Below, piece by piece: positions 25,746-33,962 of a stretch of 64,000 nt of DNA. The stretch spans positions 310,001 to 374,000 of the forward strand of contig NZ_FQXY01000010.1 in the NCBI RefSeq assembly GCF_900130125.1. The letters run 5' to 3'. This DNA comes from Bacteroides congonensis. GTDB lineage: Bacteria > Bacteroidota > Bacteroidia > Bacteroidales > Bacteroidaceae. Below the pieces are notes generated by a model. It saw only the letters and a list, made by a program, of their open reading frames with translations, did no database searches and had not been told where the DNA came from. Both the position numbers and the translations under genes were made by a program. Position 1 is the first letter of the stretch; every line of letters begins with the position of its first letter.

Positions 25746-27145
25746 TCTTCACCTCCCTCATTAGTAATTTCCGGATTATCCTCCCGAATTCCTGAAGATT
25801 GTGGAGTCACAGCCTGCGGGTCGGACGACTCCGACTCCGTAGACTGCTTCTCCTGAACAGGTTGCTGTTCATCTGGGGATTGTTCTTTTATCTCTGGTGT
25901 TTCCACACCTTCTTCCTGTTTTTTATCTTTTTTCTTTTCTTTCGAACGTTTCTTTTCCTCTTTGGCAACATTTTCCAAAGAATCTTTCATTAGCTTAGCT
26001 TGCTCCTTCTCCAATCTCTGAATTTGTTCCAAAGAGTCTTTCATTAATTTAGCCTGTTCTTTATCAAGTTTGCGAACTTGCTCCAAGGAGTCCTTCATCA
26101 ATTTCTCCTGCTTCTTCAGTGAATCCTTTATTTGTGATAAAGAGTCCTTAGCCAGATTCAAAGAATCTTTCTGTAACTTTTTCAACTCCCTGATCTTTGT
26201 CCTGGCTTCACTTATCGAGTCGCGTCTCAGTTGTTTCTGCCGCTTGGCTTCCGTACGGGCATTGATTTTATCATAATCAATCAGCTTGTATTTATTCTTA
26301 ACAGAAGTCGAGAAACGATAGACAAACGCTACACGCAAGTCACTAACGACCGGGAATGGAACCAGATGTCCTCCCTTACTCTTTTCAGGTAAACGGGGAT
26401 AACAATTACTTTCCTCGTCATGTCGGTAAGCATCATATTTAGTATAGACTAACCCTACGCTGGCTCCCAATTCCAGATCCACAAAATTGTCACGATAGCC
26501 ATATAGAGGAATGCTGAAACCACCCGATACACCAAGCCCTAGAGCAGAACCCTGCATACCACGTTTGCCGAACTTAAAATTATAGTTAGCATAATCGGCA
26601 TATACACCCCAATAATAGGCACGCCAATAACGGGGGTGGAAACGCTTAATCGTAAACACCTCTTCTTTTAAACGTTGAAAGAAACTGGCTGAATCCAAAT
26701 GGTGGAAGTTGCGCTGAGTTGTACGGAAGTAATTCCGAAATTCCAGGCGGGTATCAAACAGATTATATACTATACTAGGCTTGTAATTCTGTGAAGTACT
26801 CCAATTACCTTTTATACCAAGGCTTAATGTGTAATGTTTATAAGGAGAACCGAACAGATCAAATTCGGCAGTAATATTAGGTAATAGCACAAGCCAGTCG
26901 ACCGCATTCGTCTTGAATGCCAGTCGAGACTTGAAAGGCATTATTGAATCCTTGTTCTCTACTGCCTTTTTACGCATAGTCGGAGATTGAGCATAACACT
27001 CCACTCCTAAGAAGAAAAATAAAGAAAATAGAATACAAGACAGTATTCTTATCCTACAATTTTTCCCCTTCTTTACGTACTTGTCTACAAATAACACTTG
27101 CTTCCCTTGTACAAGGAAAGCATTATGTTCGCCCTCATTTCCCAT
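25742..27145 (-). CDS. DUF3575 protein with long repetitive coiled-coil tail, first gene of the fimbrial operon
   Basis: 467 residues. A long basic N-region precedes the hydrophobic signal (ILSCILFSLFFFLGVECYAQ); no internal Met gives a shorter signal peptide. Residues about 70-290 form the DUF3575 domain (SRLAFKTNAVDWLVLLPNIT, then RYWRAYYWGVYADYANYNFKF). The last 170 residues are highly charged: KDSL repeats with an 18-residue period (KLMKDSLEQ, L(D/E)KEQA), then a Lys/Glu run and a Glu/Pro/Gln/Ser tail. The repeats predict a coiled coil that could span the periplasm or bind the peptidoglycan layer. The gene follows a strong promoter and overlaps the next gene by 4 bases. Confidence 0.78.
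   Translation of the reverse strand: MGNEGEHNAFLVQGKQVLFVDKYVKKGKNCRIRILSCILFSLFFFLGVECYAQSPTMRKKAVENKDSIMPFKSRLAFKTNAVDWLVLLPNITAEFDLFGSPYKHYTLSLGIKGNWSTSQNYKPSIVYNLFDTRLEFRNYFRTTQRNFHHLDSASFFQRLKEEVFTIKRFHPRYWRAYYWGVYADYANYNFKFGKRGMQGSALGLGVSGGFSIPLYGYRDNFVDLELGASVGLVYTKYDAYRHDEESNCYPRLPEKSKGGHLVPFPVVSDLRVAFVYRFSTSVKNKYKLIDYDKINARTEAKRQKQLRRDSISEARTKIRELKKLQKDSLNLAKDSLSQIKDSLKKQEKLMKDSLEQVRKLDKEQAKLMKDSLEQIQRLEKEQAKLMKDSLENVAKEEKKRSKEKKKDKKQEEGVETPEIKEQSPDEQQPVQEKQSTESESSDPQAVTPQSSGIREDNPEITNEGGEE
25974..26108. repeat. 54-bp tandem repeats inside the DUF3575 gene
   Basis: Two full units (25974-26027 and 26028-26081) and a partial third from 26082 repeat with a 54-base period, encoding KLMKDSLEQ(V/I)x(K/R)L(D/E)KEQA on the minus strand. 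The units differ mostly at silent positions, so they are not freshly duplicated. Confidence 0.8.
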
Positions 27146-27215
27146 AATTCGCGTCTGCGCCCTTATTTTTGTTTATTTGTCCGCATTGTTCCCTAATACA
27201 ATGCTACTTTGACCG

Positions 27216-27247
27216 CAAATGTATGGCAAATGCCGTAATATAACAAA
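27216..27247 (-). promoter_or_regulatory. Promoter of the fimbrial operon
   Basis: On the minus strand TACATTTG (27216-27223) fits TAnnTTTG exactly and TTTG (27244-27247) lies 20 bases upstream. The transcript would begin near 27209, followed by a 7-bp hairpin (27183-27189 with 27198-27204) in a leader of about 65 bases. No inverted repeats flank the promoter. Confidence 0.65.
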
Positions 27248-27384
27248 TAAAATCGAAGATTTAATATAAAGAATTTTAAAACACAAGTCCAAACTTCCTT
27301 ATTTTAGTACTATTTACCCCAAAAAAGTTATAATATCAAGAATGAAAATGAGTTGGCAGAAAAAATAGAATAGCAATATTTTTC

Positions 27385-28683
27385 TTAAAGATAAAAGAAT
27401 AGTAATAAAACAAGGTTACAACCAATCACGACACCGAATCCTCCCAAAATCCAAGGACGAAGTTTGCTTCCCTTTCCGGCAAAAAACAGTGCGTAGAGCA
27501 TATTAACCAATATATTACTGATTATGGCCTGCATACTACAAGCCGTAATAATCAGTACGGCGACAGTGTCCGTATTTTGCAACAGGTTTAATATGAAAGG
27601 AGTGATATCGCTAAAACCGGATACAAAAGAAAGAAGGTTCAATCCGCCTGTACCGGCATAGACCAATGTATAATGAGTAAGAATAGTAAAGACAACAAAG
27701 AGTACGGCAAAAATTAATGCCACTTTAAACTCTAGCGGGTTGCTGCTGTCATCATCTTCTTCATCGACAGGCTGACCTTTCGGACGTTTTTGCCGGGAAT
27801 GAATAAACCATCCTACAACAGCAGCCACTACCGACATAATCAGCAGATACGGATAAATGGCAAGAAAGATTTCTCTGCTAAAGATTAGTATCAATATCAT
27901 AAAACGTAGGAACATCATACTAATAGCGAGTAACATGGCAGCAACGTATTCCGTAGCTTCCTCTGCCGAAGCTTTCCGGCTCTTACGGGCGAGTACGGAA
28001 ATGGTAGCCGTACTACTGTACAATCCACCAATAATACCTGAAACCAGAGTACCGGATTCATGGAATACATACCGCTTCAACAGATACGAAAGATAAGAAA
28101 TACCGGAAACTACTACTGTTGCCAGCCAGATAGAATAAGGAGTCAGATTTATATCGGGAATCAGATTCTTATTTGGAAGCATAGGCAATATAATACCACT
28201 GATGGCCAAGAACTTTGCCAACGTAATCATTTCGTCATTTTTCATCCGTTGGGCGAATTCCGTAAAAGTATGTTTGAGCTCAGTTAATAGGAGTACTGTC
28301 ACTATTACCATAACGTAGAACCAGGAAGGCTGTGTAGCTACGATAGGAGCCATACAATAAGTAATCAAGGCAATAATAATAGTGGTAACGCCAAAGACAT
28401 GGAATTGGGATTGCTTCACGTAATAGTTTAAGCCCAACAGCAAACCCAACACTGCACCACCTCCCATAAACAAACGCATATCGGTGGGATCCAATATATA
28501 GAGCAGATAACCCAGAATACCTATAAAAGTAAATGTACGGTCGGTTCCGAAAAGAGTGGTTTCGCCCTCACGTTTCAAGCTGATCCGGCGCTGCGAGAGG
28601 CCGATTAGCAAAGAAAACAAAGTCACCAGAATAAAAGTAACCAATTCACGCGGCACATAATTGTACAACTGTTCCATATCCAT
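27385..28683 (-). CDS. MgtC/SapB-like, DUF4010 integral membrane protein
   Basis: 432 residues with about twelve hydrophobic segments. The N-terminal third resembles MgtC/SapB (FILVTLFSLLIGLSQRR, then TFTFIGILGYLLY), followed by a DUF4010 region with VVSGISYLSYLLKRY and GIIGGLYSSTATISVLARKS. A charged cytoplasmic loop (about 300-325) precedes the last helices. DUF4010 proteins are widespread inner-membrane proteins without a settled function. It is a single-gene unit: a TATATTTG -7 box lies about 25 bases before the start, and it runs the same way as the CYTH gene upstream. Confidence 0.82.
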   Translation of the reverse strand: MDMEQLYNYVPRELVTFILVTLFSLLIGLSQRRISLKREGETTLFGTDRTFTFIGILGYLLYILDPTDMRLFMGGGAVLGLLLGLNYYVKQSQFHVFGVTTIIIALITYCMAPIVATQPSWFYVMVIVTVLLLTELKHTFTEFAQRMKNDEMITLAKFLAISGIILPMLPNKNLIPDINLTPYSIWLATVVVSGISYLSYLLKRYVFHESGTLVSGIIGGLYSSTATISVLARKSRKASAEEATEYVAAMLLAISMMFLRFMILILIFSREIFLAIYPYLLIMSVVAAVVGWFIHSRQKRPKGQPVDEEDDDSSNPLEFKVALIFAVLFVVFTILTHYTLVYAGTGGLNLLSFVSGFSDITPFILNLLQNTDTVAVLIITACSMQAIISNILVNMLYALFFAGKGSKLRPWILGGFGVVIGCNLVLLLFFYL

Positions 28684-28706
28684 ACATCGTTCTTTTTAGA
28701 TAAGAA

Positions 28707-28714
28707 CAAATATA
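28707..28714 (-). promoter_or_regulatory. -7 box of the DUF4010 gene
   Basis: TATATTTG on the minus strand, an exact TAnnTTTG match 23 bases before the start codon at 28683. No convincing -33 element was seen. Confidence 0.45.
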
Positions 28715-28732
28715 CGGTTTATTTGTTAACAT

Positions 28733-29200
28733 TCACCACGTTTTATACGGCTTTTTCATTAGTTGGGAATTGTAGTAGCGTATATCTCCTGTCACTTCTT
28801 CACTTATAAAGTCCGGTTTTACAAAAGCCTCATCTTCAGATTCCAGTTCTATTTCAGCAATGACAAGACCGTCGTTTTCACCATAAAACTCGTCAACTTC
28901 GAATACATGTTTGCCACTGCGCACCAAATAACGAGTTTTATCAATAATACCCGGTTCGCAAAGTTTCATCAATTCTTCCGCTTCAGATAAAGAAAGTTCC
29001 TTCTCCCACTCATAGCGACTGGTGCCGGAAGCATTGGAAGCGCCCTTAATAGTCAGATAGCCTTTATCGTCCCGAATGCGTACCCGGACAGTTCTCCCGC
29101 GAGCACTGCTGATATACCCTTGTACAATACGGCTTTGCGCAAATGCAAAGGATTTAAATTCTCCGGAAACTAAAAATTTACGTTCTATTTCTTGTGCCAT
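28733..29200 (-). CDS. CYTH-domain triphosphate tunnel metalloenzyme
   Basis: 155 residues forming one CYTH domain. The N-terminal EIERKFLV supplies the ExExK signature. Alternating charged strands follow (VRVRIRDDKGYLTIKG, then YEWEKELS, HVFEVDEFYG and VIAEIELESEDE), as expected for an eight-strand tunnel that binds triphosphate with two metal ions. Bacterial short CYTH proteins act as inorganic triphosphatases or have unknown substrates; none can be assigned here. A TACTTTTG box ends only 5 bases before the ATG, so the transcript may be leaderless. Confidence 0.88.
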   Translation of the reverse strand: MAQEIERKFLVSGEFKSFAFAQSRIVQGYISSARGRTVRVRIRDDKGYLTIKGASNASGTSRYEWEKELSLSEAEELMKLCEPGIIDKTRYLVRSGKHVFEVDEFYGENDGLVIAEIELESEDEAFVKPDFISEEVTGDIRYYNSQLMKKPYKTW

Positions 29201-29204
29201 GGCA

Positions 29205-29212
29205 CAAAAGTA
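29205..29212 (-). promoter_or_regulatory. -7 box almost abutting the CYTH start codon
   Basis: TACTTTTG on the minus strand exactly matches TAnnTTTG and lies 5 bases before the ATG at 29198-29200. Transcription starting at the usual distance would begin at or next to the A of ATG. Confidence 0.45.
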
Positions 29213-29222
29213 ACCATAAAAA

Positions 29223-30275
29223 TTAAAATCTCGTCATAAACTCAATTACGATTTTATCCTGTTCCGATTCTTTAGGTATGCCGGACTTCTTATAGAAATA
29301 CTTCTCAAAGTTCAGCCGCAGGTCGGCAATAAAAGCTTTAGAAAGACTTAGTGTGATTCCGCCTGTCACACGATGGCGGGCATAATCATTGATTATTAAG
29401 GTCTTGGTTGTTTCATCCATCTTGCCGTCACTATGGTCTGTCATCATGTCATAACGGGCAAGGAAAGAAATCTTATTGAATACCTTTTTCAACGGTAAAT
29501 CGTAATTAATGAAACTATTCACTGCATGTACATCCTTAAAAGCTTCGTGTCCATACATCTTATATAAATATTCCGCTTCAATATGAAAACGATTGTTCTG
29601 ATAATAGATGCCGGCATCATACATATTAATCCGTACATTTTCCGGTTTTATCATTTGGGTGCTGAGCGTTACATTCCAGTTCTTATCAGGCAATAGCTGT
29701 GCTTTCACCGAATAATTGAGCGTCTTATGCCATTCCTTCTGATTAGTCAGACCGGAACCATTGAATAATCCGCCTTCAAGAATAAATGGAAGACCATCTT
29801 TATTTGTATAGGCAGTAGTAAAACCGACATCACGCACATTTCCCACTTGCTTGGCTATGAACGAACGGTTGGCGAAATATTGCTGATGAGGAGAACGATG
29901 GGCGTCTATCGTGAAAGGAACACGCATCTGTCCAAGCGTAAAATTCAGGTCTTTCATCGGAAAGACACGCGCATAGGCATCGAGCATCTTAATAGAACCT
30001 TCGTCAGAAAGGTCTATCTCGGCTTTATAAGCTACCAAAGGATGCACATTCCCCGAAACGCTGAAACGCGCGTTACGCACTTCGAAACGACTTTCCTGCG
30101 TTTCTGTCTGGAATTCGTATTTTCCCCGGATTGTTCCATGAATTTCGGGTAGATAATCCTTAAATTCCATTGTTTCCATCTCCAGTTTCTTGCCATCCCC
30201 GGCATCTTCTTTGGCCTGCCCGAAGGCTGCTGTCGCTAGCAGAAGTGTAACGACTGTTGTTGTAATTCTACTCAT
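29223..30275 (-). CDS. Porin, phosphate-selective porin O/P-like
   Basis: 350 residues with a signal peptide (LLLATAAFGQA). A short charged linker precedes a beta-barrel typical of the porin O/P-like family: GTIRGKYEFQTETQESRFEV, VRNARFSVSGNVHPLVAYKAEID, then LNFTLGQMRVPFTIDAHRSP and SNRSFIAKQ-type loops. The last residues IVIEFMTRF give an aromatic terminus for outer-membrane insertion. The specificity of this family is uncertain in Bacteroides despite the name. It is a single gene with its own TACTTTTG box upstream. Confidence 0.82.
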   Translation of the reverse strand: MSRITTTVVTLLLATAAFGQAKEDAGDGKKLEMETMEFKDYLPEIHGTIRGKYEFQTETQESRFEVRNARFSVSGNVHPLVAYKAEIDLSDEGSIKMLDAYARVFPMKDLNFTLGQMRVPFTIDAHRSPHQQYFANRSFIAKQVGNVRDVGFTTAYTNKDGLPFILEGGLFNGSGLTNQKEWHKTLNYSVKAQLLPDKNWNVTLSTQMIKPENVRINMYDAGIYYQNNRFHIEAEYLYKMYGHEAFKDVHAVNSFINYDLPLKKVFNKISFLARYDMMTDHSDGKMDETTKTLIINDYARHRVTGGITLSLSKAFIADLRLNFEKYFYKKSGIPKESEQDKIVIEFMTRF

Positions 30276-30302
30276 TTCAGTTGTTTGCTACTTAATTCGT
30301 GG

Positions 30303-30310
30303 CAAAAGTA
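30303..30310 (-). promoter_or_regulatory. -7 box of the porin gene
   Basis: TACTTTTG on the minus strand, exact TAnnTTTG match, 27 bases before the start codon at 30275. Confidence 0.45.
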
Positions 30311-30409
30311 CAACTGCGAGGATACACAAAAATGACAATTTGAATACGGATAGGTTACGGAAAAGTTACATTCCCGTTACATGAGTTACGGAAGCATTAC
30401 AAAACAAAA

Positions 30410-30501
30410 TTCACCACAGATTATATGATTTACCGGAGTTTTCAATAAATGAAACGCAACTGTTTCATTCTCTCCGCACCATCTCTATAATCTGTAGTGA
30501 A
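30410..30501 (-). terminator. Large nested hairpin after the small membrane-protein gene
   Basis: Outer arms 30410-30425 and 30486-30501 pair at 15 of 16 positions. A second hairpin sits inside (AATGAAAC at 30448-30455 with GTTTCATT at 30462-30469). On the minus strand it begins 4 bases after the stop of the 44-residue gene and is followed by ATTTTGTTTTG, fitting a terminator of the prfB unit. Confidence 0.55.
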
Positions 30502-30505
30502 TCAA

Positions 30506-30640
30506 TCAGCCGAAAAAGGAATATGCTATCAGCATAATCAGCGCCAAAATAATTAATGAGACGAATACTATTTTGACAACTTTCTGGGCTTTCTCTTCTT
30601 CCTTCTTACTTATTGCTGCTTTTTTCTTACTCTTACCCAT
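30506..30640 (-). CDS. 44-residue single-pass membrane protein
   Basis: ATG at 30638-30640, TGA at 30506-30508. The peptide is a basic, charged N-terminus (MGKSKKKAAISKKEEEKAQK) followed by one hydrophobic helix (IVFVSLIILALIMLIAY) and SFFG. The charge pattern fits an inner-membrane protein with a cytoplasmic N-terminus. It lies 84 bases after prfB on the same strand and directly before a large hairpin terminator. It is not related to any named family I recognise. The clear coding pattern and the position of the terminator support it being real. Confidence 0.7.
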   Translation of the reverse strand: MGKSKKKAAISKKEEEKAQKVVKIVFVSLIILALIMLIAYSFFG

Positions 30641-30724
30641 AATAGTTAGCTTTAAAGTTCAACGCTAACAAAGTAAGAACAATTCTTTTAACTTTCCAAA
30701 AATAACACTTGCTAATTTTGCATT

Positions 30725-31841
30725 TTATGATTCCTGTGAAGAGAATTCCATCAGATAAGCTTTGATGAAGTCTTCTATCTTACCGTCCATCACTCCGTTT
30801 ACATCCGAAGTCTGATAGTTGGTACGATGGTCTTTCACACGGCGGTCATCAAACACATAGCTTCGTATCTGCGAGCCCCATTCGATTTTCTTCTTGCCGG
30901 CCTCCACCTTTGCCTGTTCAGCCATGCGGTGCTGCAACTCCTTATCATATAAGATAGAGCGTAATTGGCGCATTGCATTCTCACGGTTCTTCGGTTGGTC
31001 GCGGGTTTCGGTATTTTCAATCAGGATTTCTTCTTCCTCGCCTGTATAAGGGTCTTTGTACTGATAACGCAGACGGACACCGGATTCTACCTTGTTCACA
31101 TTCTGCCCACCGGCACCACCGCTTCGGAAGGTATCCCATGAGATATTGGCAGGCAGGATATTCACCTCAATACTGTCGTCCACCAACGGAGTGACGAATA
31201 CAGAGGCAAAAGAAGTCATACGCTTGCCCTGTGCATTATATGGAGAAACACGCACCAGACGATGCACACCGTTTTCCCCTTTCAAGTAACCGTAAGCAAA
31301 ATCCCCTTCGATATTGATTGTACAGGTTTTAATTCCGGCTTCGTCACCTTCCTGAAGGTTGGCAATGGTAGCCTTATACCCGTTTGTCTCGGCATAGCGC
31401 AGATACATACGCATCAGCATGGAAGCCCAGTCCTGACTTTCCGTACCACCGGCACCGGAGTTGATTTTCAACACACAAGCCATCTGGTCAGCCTCATCAC
31501 GAAGCATATTTTTGAGTTCGAGTGCTTCCACAGCTTCGTAAGCTTTCGCATAAGCCGTGTCCACGTCTTCCTCAGTCACCAATTCTTCCTTATAGAAATC
31601 AAATGACAGTTCGAGCTCGTCTGCCAGCGTCTTGACTTCGTTATAGCCGTCAATCCACTTTTGCAGGTCTTTCACCAGTTTCATTTGAGCTTCAGCCCTC
31701 TTCTGGTCGTCCCAGAACCCCGGAGCTTGTGTCCTTAATTGTTCTTCTTCGACTTGAATTTTCTTCCCGTCGACGTCAAAGATACCTCCTCAGCGCATCA
31801 GTGCGCTCTTTCACGTCTTTAAGTTGTTCAATAGTAATCAT
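30725..31841 (-). CDS. prfB: Peptide chain release factor 2, with programmed +1 frameshift
   Basis: The gene begins at ATG 31839-31841 with MITIEQLKDVKERTDALRR, reaches an in-frame TGA at 31776-31778 after 21 codons, and continues in the +1 frame as DVDGKKIQVEEEQL. The shift site is AGGAGG TAT CTT TGA C, with an internal Shine-Dalgarno-like AGGAGG before the slippery CTT, as in the classic prfB autoregulatory frameshift. The joined product is 371 residues, normal for RF2. GGAGGQNVNK carries the peptidyl-hydrolysis GGQ motif. RF2 releases peptides at UGA and UAA; low RF2 favours the shift. A TATCTTTG box at 31885-31892 is the likely promoter. Confidence 0.97.
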
Positions 31842-31884
31842 TTGATTTAGAATTTTATTATTTACAAATTTCTGATATTGGGCA

Positions 31885-31892
31885 CAAAGATA
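31885..31892 (-). promoter_or_regulatory. -7 box of prfB
   Basis: TATCTTTG on the minus strand, exact match, 43 bases before the prfB start codon and between it and the end of the acyl-CoA ligase gene. Confidence 0.5.
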
Positions 31893-31925
31893 AGCAAAAA
31901 TCCGCTACTAAAAAGGAACAGCGGA

Positions 31926-33737
31926 CTATGCGTTTTCTTCGTACATTTTTTCTATCAAATCTTTATAGTTTTCCGAAACGACCGACCGCTTCAACTTCAA
32001 CGTATTAGTCAGTTCCCCACGTTCCATGCTGAACGGTTCGGGAAGCAAAGTAAAACGTTTGATCTGCTCATAATGCGCAAACTGCTGTTGTAAGGTCTCT
32101 ATCCGTGCACGGAACAGGCCGACAATCTTGGGATGCCGCAACAATTCAGCCATATCTTTATATTCGATGCCTTTCTCCTTTGCGTACTCTTTCACATATC
32201 CGTATACAGGTACAATCAGAGCAGAGACAAATTTACGCTGATCGGCAATAATGGCAATCTGATCTATATAACGGTCGATAACCAACTTCGTTTCCAAAGC
32301 CTGTGGCGCAATATACTTACCGTTCGACGTTTTGAACAAGTCCTTGATACGTTCCGTCAGGAAAAGCTGCCCATTCTTGAAATATCCCGCGTCACCCGTG
32401 TGGAACCATCCATCGGGTTCAATGGCGGCAGCCGTAGCTTCCGCTTTCTTATAATACCCTTTCGTGATAGTTTTACCACGGAGCAGAATCTCATTGTCTT
32501 CGCCAATCTTCACTTCAACTCCCGGCAACACAACACCTACCGAACCAATATCATAACCAACCGGCAACGTACATGATACAGTAGCCGTAGACTCTGTCAG
32601 TCCATAGCCAACCACCATATTAATGCCTACCGAATGAACAAATTCATTGATTTCATCGGGCACGGCAGCACCGGCAGTCGGAAAAAAGTTACCGTTCTCA
32701 ATACCGATAGTCTTCTTCAGTAAAGAATAGATAGTCTTTTCGTAGAACTTATATTTCAGTTGGTTCATCACCGGCGGAGTCTTACCCTGACGCAGATAAT
32801 CCAAGTTATGAATTCTGCCTACCCGGATAGCATCGAGCATCAACGCTTTCTTCACACCTGTCGTTTCATTTATTTTCTCCTGTACACCGGCATATACCTT
32901 TTCCCAAAAACGGGGAACACTGCACATCAGTGTCGGACGAATCTCCTTAATGGTGGTCTGAATATCCGCCGGGCGAAGATTAATGCAAATCTGCACTCCC
33001 TTATGGATACAGAGATAACACCATGCTTTCTCGAACACATGAGTCAAAGGAAGGAAGTTCATGGATACATCCTTATCGGACATCGTAGTCAGACGGTCAT
33101 CATGCGTATGAAACTGCTCCAAATAACAGGAATGGTGAAGCATCACCCCTTTCGGCTCACCCGTTGTTCCGGATGTATAGAGGATATTCGCCAAGTCATC
33201 ATAAGAAGCACGGTCCGTGCGTTCTTCCACCACATCATTCTGCAAAAGCCCTTCTCCCATCGCCATAAACTCATCAAAATAGATAGACGATACGTCACGA
33301 GGATCCTTCACCACCGAACGGTCAAAGATAATCAGTTGTTGCAGGGAAGTACAGAAACCGAAGATACTGAAAGCAGCATCATACTGGAATTGCTCACCTA
33401 CAAAAAGATAACGTATTTGTGCATCATTGATAATATATTGTGCCTGCGCCGGAGAACTGGTTGCATAGAACGGAATAGTAACAGCCCGATTAGCAAATGC
33501 TCCAAAGTCTACATAAAACCATTCAGGTTTATTCTGCGAAAAGATTCCGATATTTTCTTGTTCCTCTACTCCCAGTGCCACAAGTGCGTTGGCTGCCTGT
33601 CTCACTGTTCCGGAGAATTGATTCCATGTAATCGGAATCCATTGTGCTGTCTCATAGTCGCGATATTTCAGAGCTACCTTGTTGCCATATTTTTCAGCCT
33701 GACGATGGACTAAGACAGATAAATGATGATAAGTCAT
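31926..33737 (-). CDS. Long-chain fatty acid-CoA ligase (AMP-binding)
   Basis: 603 residues, full length for an FAA1/FadD-type AMP-forming ligase. The P-loop-like YTSGTTGEPKGVMLHH lies near residue 190, followed by GYGLTESTATVS, then TGDAGYF and LTERIKDLFKTSNGKYIAP, the adenylate-forming signature and the hinge region. It activates fatty acids to acyl-CoA with ATP. No signal peptide; the protein is cytoplasmic or peripheral on the membrane. It is a single-gene unit with its own promoter, and an operator-like element shared with the M20 gene at 45158 lies over the -33 region. Confidence 0.9.
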   Translation of the reverse strand: MTYHHLSVLVHRQAEKYGNKVALKYRDYETAQWIPITWNQFSGTVRQAANALVALGVEEQENIGIFSQNKPEWFYVDFGAFANRAVTIPFYATSSPAQAQYIINDAQIRYLFVGEQFQYDAAFSIFGFCTSLQQLIIFDRSVVKDPRDVSSIYFDEFMAMGEGLLQNDVVEERTDRASYDDLANILYTSGTTGEPKGVMLHHSCYLEQFHTHDDRLTTMSDKDVSMNFLPLTHVFEKAWCYLCIHKGVQICINLRPADIQTTIKEIRPTLMCSVPRFWEKVYAGVQEKINETTGVKKALMLDAIRVGRIHNLDYLRQGKTPPVMNQLKYKFYEKTIYSLLKKTIGIENGNFFPTAGAAVPDEINEFVHSVGINMVVGYGLTESTATVSCTLPVGYDIGSVGVVLPGVEVKIGEDNEILLRGKTITKGYYKKAEATAAAIEPDGWFHTGDAGYFKNGQLFLTERIKDLFKTSNGKYIAPQALETKLVIDRYIDQIAIIADQRKFVSALIVPVYGYVKEYAKEKGIEYKDMAELLRHPKIVGLFRARIETLQQQFAHYEQIKRFTLLPEPFSMERGELTNTLKLKRSVVSENYKDLIEKMYEENA

Positions 33738-33762
33738 ACTCTTTGTATTAGTAAATATGGCG

Positions 33763-33770
33763 CAAAGGTA
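33763..33770 (-). promoter_or_regulatory. -7 box of the acyl-CoA ligase gene
   Basis: TACCTTTG on the minus strand, exact match, 25 bases before the start codon at 33737. The expected -33 region is covered by the shared element at 33775-33800. Confidence 0.5.
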
Positions 33771-33774
33771 TTGG

Positions 33775-33800
33775 TTTTATTTGAAACTATTGCGCAAAAT
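33775..33800. promoter_or_regulatory. Operator-like element, copy A
   Basis: A 26-base element matching 45059-45084 at 24 positions. The core reads TTTGAAACTATTGCGCAAAA. It covers the spacer and -33 region of the acyl-CoA ligase promoter, in opposite orientation relative to its gene from copy B. Confidence 0.5.
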
Positions 33801-33869
33801 TAGTCAGAAGTTTTAATTTCATGGTCTGAATAAAAGGAAAATAGAAACGGAAAAATTGCGTTTAAAGAT

Positions 33870-33895
33870 ATGATGAAAAGCTTCCTTTTCATCAT
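33870..33895 (-). terminator. 11-bp hairpin after the orphan lipoprotein gene
   Basis: ATGATGAAAAG (33870-33880) pairs perfectly with CTTTTCATCAT (33885-33895) across a 4-base loop, 68 bases after the stop of the minus-strand gene at 33963. No strong T tract follows. Confidence 0.45.
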
Positions 33896-33962
33896 TATTC
33901 GGGATTAACTATGGATAATACGCTTGCACTGTTTTCATTCAAAATACATACCTCAAACGGCC

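Noticed and set aside
25974-26108. CRISPR-like repeat array
   Set aside because: The units are adjacent with no spacers and encode an in-frame coiled coil.
27146-27384. Invertible (phase-variable) promoter for the fimbrial operon
   Set aside because: No inverted repeats flank the promoter box; only a small leader hairpin was found.
32760-33713. 317-codon plus-strand open frame
   Set aside because: Antisense of the acyl-CoA ligase, which has all adenylate-forming motifs.
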